Of a DNA stretch of 64,000 nucleotides, positions 60,359 to 64,000 are shown in pieces; position 1 is the first letter of the stretch; each line of letters starts with the position of its first letter. The notes under the pieces were generated by a model. It had not been told where the DNA came from. It worked only from the letters and a program-made list of their open reading frames with translations, and did no database searches. The stretch comes from Burkholderia catarinensis (GTDB taxonomy: Bacteria > Pseudomonadota > Gammaproteobacteria > Burkholderiales > Burkholderiaceae), in contig NZ_MDEQ02000014.1 in assembly GCF_001883705.2 (NCBI RefSeq), positions 62,001-126,000 on the forward strand, in the 5' to 3' direction. The position numbers were made by a program, and so were the translations under genes.

Positions 60359-61321
60359 CTATTGTCGCCGCGCGGCCGGCGGATTGTCATCCGACAGGAA
60401 ACCCTGACGCATCCCGCCGGGCCCGCCCCGGCCGGTCTTTCCGGCCTGTTCGAGGATGAACTCTATGAACGTCGACGTCGCGCGCGTGTGGTGCCGGTTC
60501 GGCATGTAGAGCATGTACATGTGCGTGCCGAAGATGCTGAGCCGGTACGCGTCGAGCGACGTGACGACCGTGCCGCGCCGGATGTCGTCCTGCACCACGT
60601 AGTCGGGCACGATGCCGACGCCGGTCCCGCCGAGGATCGCCTGCCGCAGGAACAGGAAGTTCTCCGAAATCAGCGTGGGCTCGAGCAGCACCTCGTGGCG
60701 CTCGTCGCCGAGATACGCGGCGATCCTGAGCTGCCGGCCCATCACCGTCGCGGTGACGACCGGCGCGGCGGCCAGCGCGCCGAGGCTCGCCGGCATCCCG
60801 TGCGCGGCCGCGAACGCGGCCGATGCGCACGCGACGTAGCGCACCGCGCCCATGTCGCGCGCGACGAGGTTCTGCGGCGGCTCCGGCATCACGCGCACCG
60901 CGATGTCGATCTCGTCGCGCATCAGGTCTTCCACGCGGTTCTCGAACACGACGTCGAGCACGATGCCCGGATGCAGCCGCTTGAACGCGAGCAGCCAGTC
61001 GGACATCACCATCTGCCCGTAGCCGCTCGGCACCGACAGCCGCACGCGGCCCTGCAGGTCCTGGCCGAGCGTCGTCACCGATTCCTGCGCGGCGAGCAGT
61101 TCGTTGCGGATGCGCCGGCCGTGCTCGTACAGCTTCAGCCCGATCTCGGTCGGCTCGATGCGCCGCGTCGTGCGCCGCACGAGCTGCTGGCCGATCGAGC
61201 GCTCGAGCTGGTTGAGCCGGTAGCTGACGTTCGCGCGGCTCATCTTGAGCCGCCGCGCGGCCTTGCTGAGATTGCCGGCATCGAGGATCTCGACGAGCAG
61301 CGTCAGCGCGTTCAGGTCCAT
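60359..61321 (-). CDS. LysR family transcriptional regulator
   Basis: A 320-residue regulator. The HTH begins MDLNALTLLVEILDAGNLSK and includes AARRLKMSRANVSYRLNQLE (about 1-60). The effector domain follows from about residue 85, with VRLSVPSGYGQMVMSDWLLA. The ATG at 61321 has AGGAG eight bases upstream. It is divergent from the bifunctional beta-oxidation gene at 61571, its likely target, with a 249-bp spacer. Confidence 0.88.
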   Translation of the reverse strand: MDLNALTLLVEILDAGNLSKAARRLKMSRANVSYRLNQLERSIGQQLVRRTTRRIEPTEIGLKLYEHGRRIRNELLAAQESVTTLGQDLQGRVRLSVPSGYGQMVMSDWLLAFKRLHPGIVLDVVFENRVEDLMRDEIDIAVRVMPEPPQNLVARDMGAVRYVACASAAFAAAHGMPASLGALAAAPVVTATVMGRQLRIAAYLGDERHEVLLEPTLISENFLFLRQAILGGTGVGIVPDYVVQDDIRRGTVVTSLDAYRLSIFGTHMYMLYMPNRHHTRATSTFIEFILEQAGKTGRGGPGGMRQGFLSDDNPPAARRQ

Positions 61322-61570
61322 CCCGGTCTCTCCTGATCCGTCCCGTTTAACGGTCGGCAAACATTCAGTGTCAAGTCAGACTTGACAGCTTGTAAAGGCG
61401 TGCGGGAATTGTCAATGAATCTCGATCAATCGAGAATCGGGTCATGCCCGGCGAGCAGCCGGATCTTGTCCCGCTTCGTGCGGGACCGGGGCGGATGCCC
61501 CGGCGCCGCACGCGTTGCCGCGAGGCACGAACCGGCGCCGGCGTGCCCGCCGCCGCGTCAAGGAGACACG

Positions 61571-63703
61571 ATGAACTCACCCGCTTCCCCCGCCACCCCG
61601 GCCGGCACGGTCACGCGCGAACGGCGCGACAAGGTGCTCGTCGTCACGATCGATCACCCGCCCGTCAACGCGCTGTCCGCCGACGTGCGGCGCGGCCTCG
61701 CCGACGCGCTCGACGCCGCGCAGGCCGACGACGCGATCCGCGCGGTGCTGATCGTCGGCGCCGGCCGCAACTTCATCGCGGGCGCCGACATCCGCGAATT
61801 CGGCAAGCCGCCCGTCCCGCCGTCGCTGCCCGACGTGTGCGAGCGGATCGAATCGGGCGCGAAGCCGGTCGTGGTCGCGCTGCATGGCGCGACGCTCGGC
61901 GGCGGCCTCGAAGTCGCGCTGGCCGCGCATTACCGGCTCGCGGTGCCCGGCGCGAAGCTCGGGCTGCCGGAAGTCACGCTCGGCCTGCTGCCCGGCGCGG
62001 GCGGCACGCAGCGTGCGCCGCGCCTGATCGGCGCGAAGGCCGCGCTCGACCTGATGCTGACGGGCCGCCACGCGAGCGCCGACGAAGCGCTCGCGCTGGG
62101 CCTCGTCGACCGCGTCGCGCACAGCGACGACACGCTCGCCGAAGGCCTCGCGTACGCGCAGGAACTGGTATCGCTCGGCGCGCCCGTGCGCCGCACGCGC
62201 GACGCGCAGGGGCTCGCCGATCGCGCGTCCGCGCAGGCCGCGATCGACGCGGCGCGCGTGGAGCTGCCGAAGAAGTCGCGCGGGCTGTTCTCGCCGGCGA
62301 AGATCGTCGACGCGGTCGAGGCCGCGCTCACGCAGTCGTTCGACGCGGGAATGAAGTTCGAGCGCAGCCTGTTCCTGCAATGCATCGACAGCCCGCAGCG
62401 CGCGGGCCTCGTGCATGCGTTCTTCGCGGAGCGCGAAGCGGCGAAGGCGCCCGAGGCGCGGCGCGCGAGCGCGCGGCCGGTCGAGCGGATCGGCGTGGTC
62501 GGCGGCGGCACGATGGGCGCGGGCATCGCGGTCGCGGCGCTCGATGCCGGGCTGCCGGTGACGATGATCGAACGCGACGAAGCGTCGCTCGCGCGCGGCC
62601 GCGCGCACGTCGAGAAGGTGTACGACGGCCTCGTCGCGAAAGGGCGGATGACGCCGGCCGCGCACTCGGCGCGGCTCGCGCGTTTCAAGGGCAGCACGTC
62701 GTACGACGCGCTCGCGCAGGCCGACGTCGTGATCGAGGCCGTGTTCGAGGACATGGCGGTGAAGAAGGCCGTGTTCGCCGAGCTCGCGCGCGTCTGCAAG
62801 CCGGGCGCGGTGCTCGCGACCAACACGTCGTATCTCGATATCGACGAACTGGCCGCGAGCATCGACCGGCCGGCCGACGTGATCGGCCTGCATTTCTTCT
62901 CGCCGGCCAATGTGATGAAGCTGCTCGAGATCGTCGTGCCGGCGCGCGTGAGCGCGGACGTCGTCGCGACCGCGTTCGCGCTCGCAAAGCAGCTGAAGAA
63001 GACGCCGGTGCGCGCCGGCGTGTGCGACGGCTTCATCGGCAACCGGATCCTGGCGGTCTACCGCACGGCGGCGGACACCCTGATGGAGGACGGCGCGTCG
63101 CCGTACCAGATCGATCGCGCGGTGCGCGAATTCGGCTTCCCGATGGGGCCGTTCCAGGTCGTCGACCTCGCGGGCGGCGACATCGGCTGGGCGACCCGCA
63201 AGCGCCGCGCGGCGACGCGCGACCCGCGCGCGCGCTACGTGGAGATTTCCGACCGGCTGTGCGAGCGCGGCTGGTTCGGGCAGAAGACGTCGCGCGGCTA
63301 CTACCTGTATCCGGACGGCGCGCGCGTCGGCACGCCGGACCCGGAAGTCGATGCGATCGTCGCGGCGGAACGCGCGAAGAAGGGCGTCACGCCGCGCACG
63401 TTCACCGACGACGAGATCCTGCGCCGCTACCTCGCCGCGATGATCAACGAAGGCGCGAACGTCGTGCACGAGAAAATCGCGCTGCGCCCGCTCGATGTCG
63501 ACGCGGTGTTCCTGTACGGCTACGGCTTCCCGCGCTATCGCGGCGGCCCGATGCACTACGCGGACACGGTCGGCCTCGCGAACGTGCTCGCCGATATCCG
63601 AGCGTTCGCGAAGGAGGATCCGCTGTTCTGGAAACCTTCGCCGCTGCTCGTCGAACTCGTCGCGCGGGGCGCGGATTTCGCGAGCCTGAACCGCATCGAC
63701 TGA
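61571..63703 (+). CDS. Bifunctional enoyl-CoA hydratase/3-hydroxyacyl-CoA dehydrogenase (FadB-like)
   Basis: A 710-residue fused enzyme of fatty-acid beta-oxidation. The N-terminal crotonase domain (about 20-200) keeps both catalytic glutamates, in GGGLEVALAAH and LGLPEVTLGLLPG. The Rossmann dehydrogenase domain has GVVGGGTMGAGIAVAALDAG (about 313), with the hydroxyacyl C-terminal domains ending at ASLNRID. AAGGAGACACG upstream of the ATG is a good ribosome site. An acyl-CoA dehydrogenase gene follows 42 bp downstream. FadJ-like activity is an alternative. Confidence 0.93.
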   Translation: MNSPASPATPAGTVTRERRDKVLVVTIDHPPVNALSADVRRGLADALDAAQADDAIRAVLIVGAGRNFIAGADIREFGKPPVPPSLPDVCERIESGAKPVVVALHGATLGGGLEVALAAHYRLAVPGAKLGLPEVTLGLLPGAGGTQRAPRLIGAKAALDLMLTGRHASADEALALGLVDRVAHSDDTLAEGLAYAQELVSLGAPVRRTRDAQGLADRASAQAAIDAARVELPKKSRGLFSPAKIVDAVEAALTQSFDAGMKFERSLFLQCIDSPQRAGLVHAFFAEREAAKAPEARRASARPVERIGVVGGGTMGAGIAVAALDAGLPVTMIERDEASLARGRAHVEKVYDGLVAKGRMTPAAHSARLARFKGSTSYDALAQADVVIEAVFEDMAVKKAVFAELARVCKPGAVLATNTSYLDIDELAASIDRPADVIGLHFFSPANVMKLLEIVVPARVSADVVATAFALAKQLKKTPVRAGVCDGFIGNRILAVYRTAADTLMEDGASPYQIDRAVREFGFPMGPFQVVDLAGGDIGWATRKRRAATRDPRARYVEISDRLCERGWFGQKTSRGYYLYPDGARVGTPDPEVDAIVAAERAKKGVTPRTFTDDEILRRYLAAMINEGANVVHEKIALRPLDVDAVFLYGYGFPRYRGGPMHYADTVGLANVLADIRAFAKEDPLFWKPSPLLVELVARGADFASLNRID

Positions 63704-63745
63704 ACCGCATCGACCGAACTTCACCGCATTCGCAACGGACCGCAG

Positions 63746-64000
63746 ATGGACCTCAATTTCACTCCCGAAGAGGAAGCCTTCCGCACGGAAGTGCAGCGCT
63801 TCCTGCAAGCCGAACTGCCCGGGCGCATCGCGCGCAAGGTGAAGGGCGGCCTGCACCTCACGCGCGACGACATGCGCGAATGGCACGCGATCCTGAACGC
63901 GCGCGGCTGGCTCGCGAGCCACTGGCCGCGCGAATACGGCGGCCCCGGCTGGAGCGTCGCGCAGAAGTTCCTGTTCGACAACGAATGCGCGCTTGCGGGT
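63746..64000 (+). CDS. Acyl-CoA dehydrogenase, N-terminal part
   Basis: The 85 visible codons read MDLNFTPEEEAFRTEVQRFL, then LTRDDMREWHAILNARGW and REYGGPGWSVAQKFLFDNE, the N-terminal helical domain of acyl-CoA dehydrogenases. The gene continues past the right edge. With the FadB-like gene it forms a beta-oxidation pair. The catalytic and FAD-binding residues lie outside the window. Confidence 0.85.
   Translation, partial: MDLNFTPEEEAFRTEVQRFLQAELPGRIARKVKGGLHLTRDDMREWHAILNARGWLASHWPREYGGPGWSVAQKFLFDNECALAG

Overview
The window is high-GC chromosomal DNA with nearly all coding capacity in single-copy housekeeping genes. The protein families point to Burkholderia, most likely the Burkholderia cepacia complex, chromosome 1. 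Evidence includes the order bioA-bioF-bioD-bioB, a split metH, PhaM, small proteins typical of Betaproteobacteria (DUF1840, DUF3567, DUF2917 families), an MCE lipid transporter with an auxiliary lipoprotein, and a YadA-type adhesin. The species is an inference; no rRNA or tRNA gene lies in the window to anchor it. I see no insertion sequence, prophage, integrase or CRISPR array.

Layout. 1-1504: the start of a 5-oxoprolinase subunit A gene, divergent from a LysR regulator. 1584-6026: the biotin operon on the minus strand, carrying an extragenic repeat at the bioA/bioF junction. 6494-11769: an exported hydrolase, a YchJ protein, a short-chain dehydrogenase, a beta-carbonic anhydrase and AceK. 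12074-16611: a metallo-beta-lactamase-fold hydrolase, an ABC-F protein and a peptide-binding protein. 16964-21257: a dehydrogenase, DsbA, a SPOR/FtsN-like protein and ArgS, all on the minus strand. 21458-25727: a DUF1840 protein and two-gene methionine synthase. 25929-32826: two conserved unknowns, then an IclR regulator divergent from a plus-strand run of FAH-family enzyme, crotonase, PhaM and patatin.

32827-33300 is a long intergenic region that can fold into a nested structure downstream of an extended -10 promoter, a candidate non-coding RNA. 33301-36995 holds a ferritin-like protein, HldC, a SPOR-family remnant, CoaX and BirA. 37100-40419 holds an orphan coding stretch without a start codon, a Sel1-repeat protein and a CpdB-type nucleotidase lipoprotein. 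40739-45581 is the MCE/Mla-like lipid transporter plus a VanZ-family membrane protein. 45731-49807 holds a thioredoxin-like ferredoxin, a hydrolase, a DacC/PBP5-type carboxypeptidase, a D-amino-acid aminotransferase and a YbeD protein. 49791-53016 holds a GcvA-like LysR regulator, a DUF2917 protein, LipB and LipA. 53263-56068 is tauABC without a tauD. 56198-64000 holds a trimeric autotransporter adhesin, gamma-glutamyltransferase, another LysR regulator, a FadB-like bifunctional beta-oxidation enzyme and the start of an acyl-CoA dehydrogenase.

Functional links: bioABFD, BirA, LipB and LipA make and attach biotin and lipoate. CoaX and BirA are translationally coupled. Dat, the YbeD protein and LipB-LipA form the familiar lipoylation neighbourhood. 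I found no convincing novel multi-gene system. The most interesting signals are small: the candidate structured RNA, the repeat-encoded N-terminal extension possible for BioF, three promoters sharing one -10/discriminator sequence, an orphan coding stretch, and several degenerate or fused genes.
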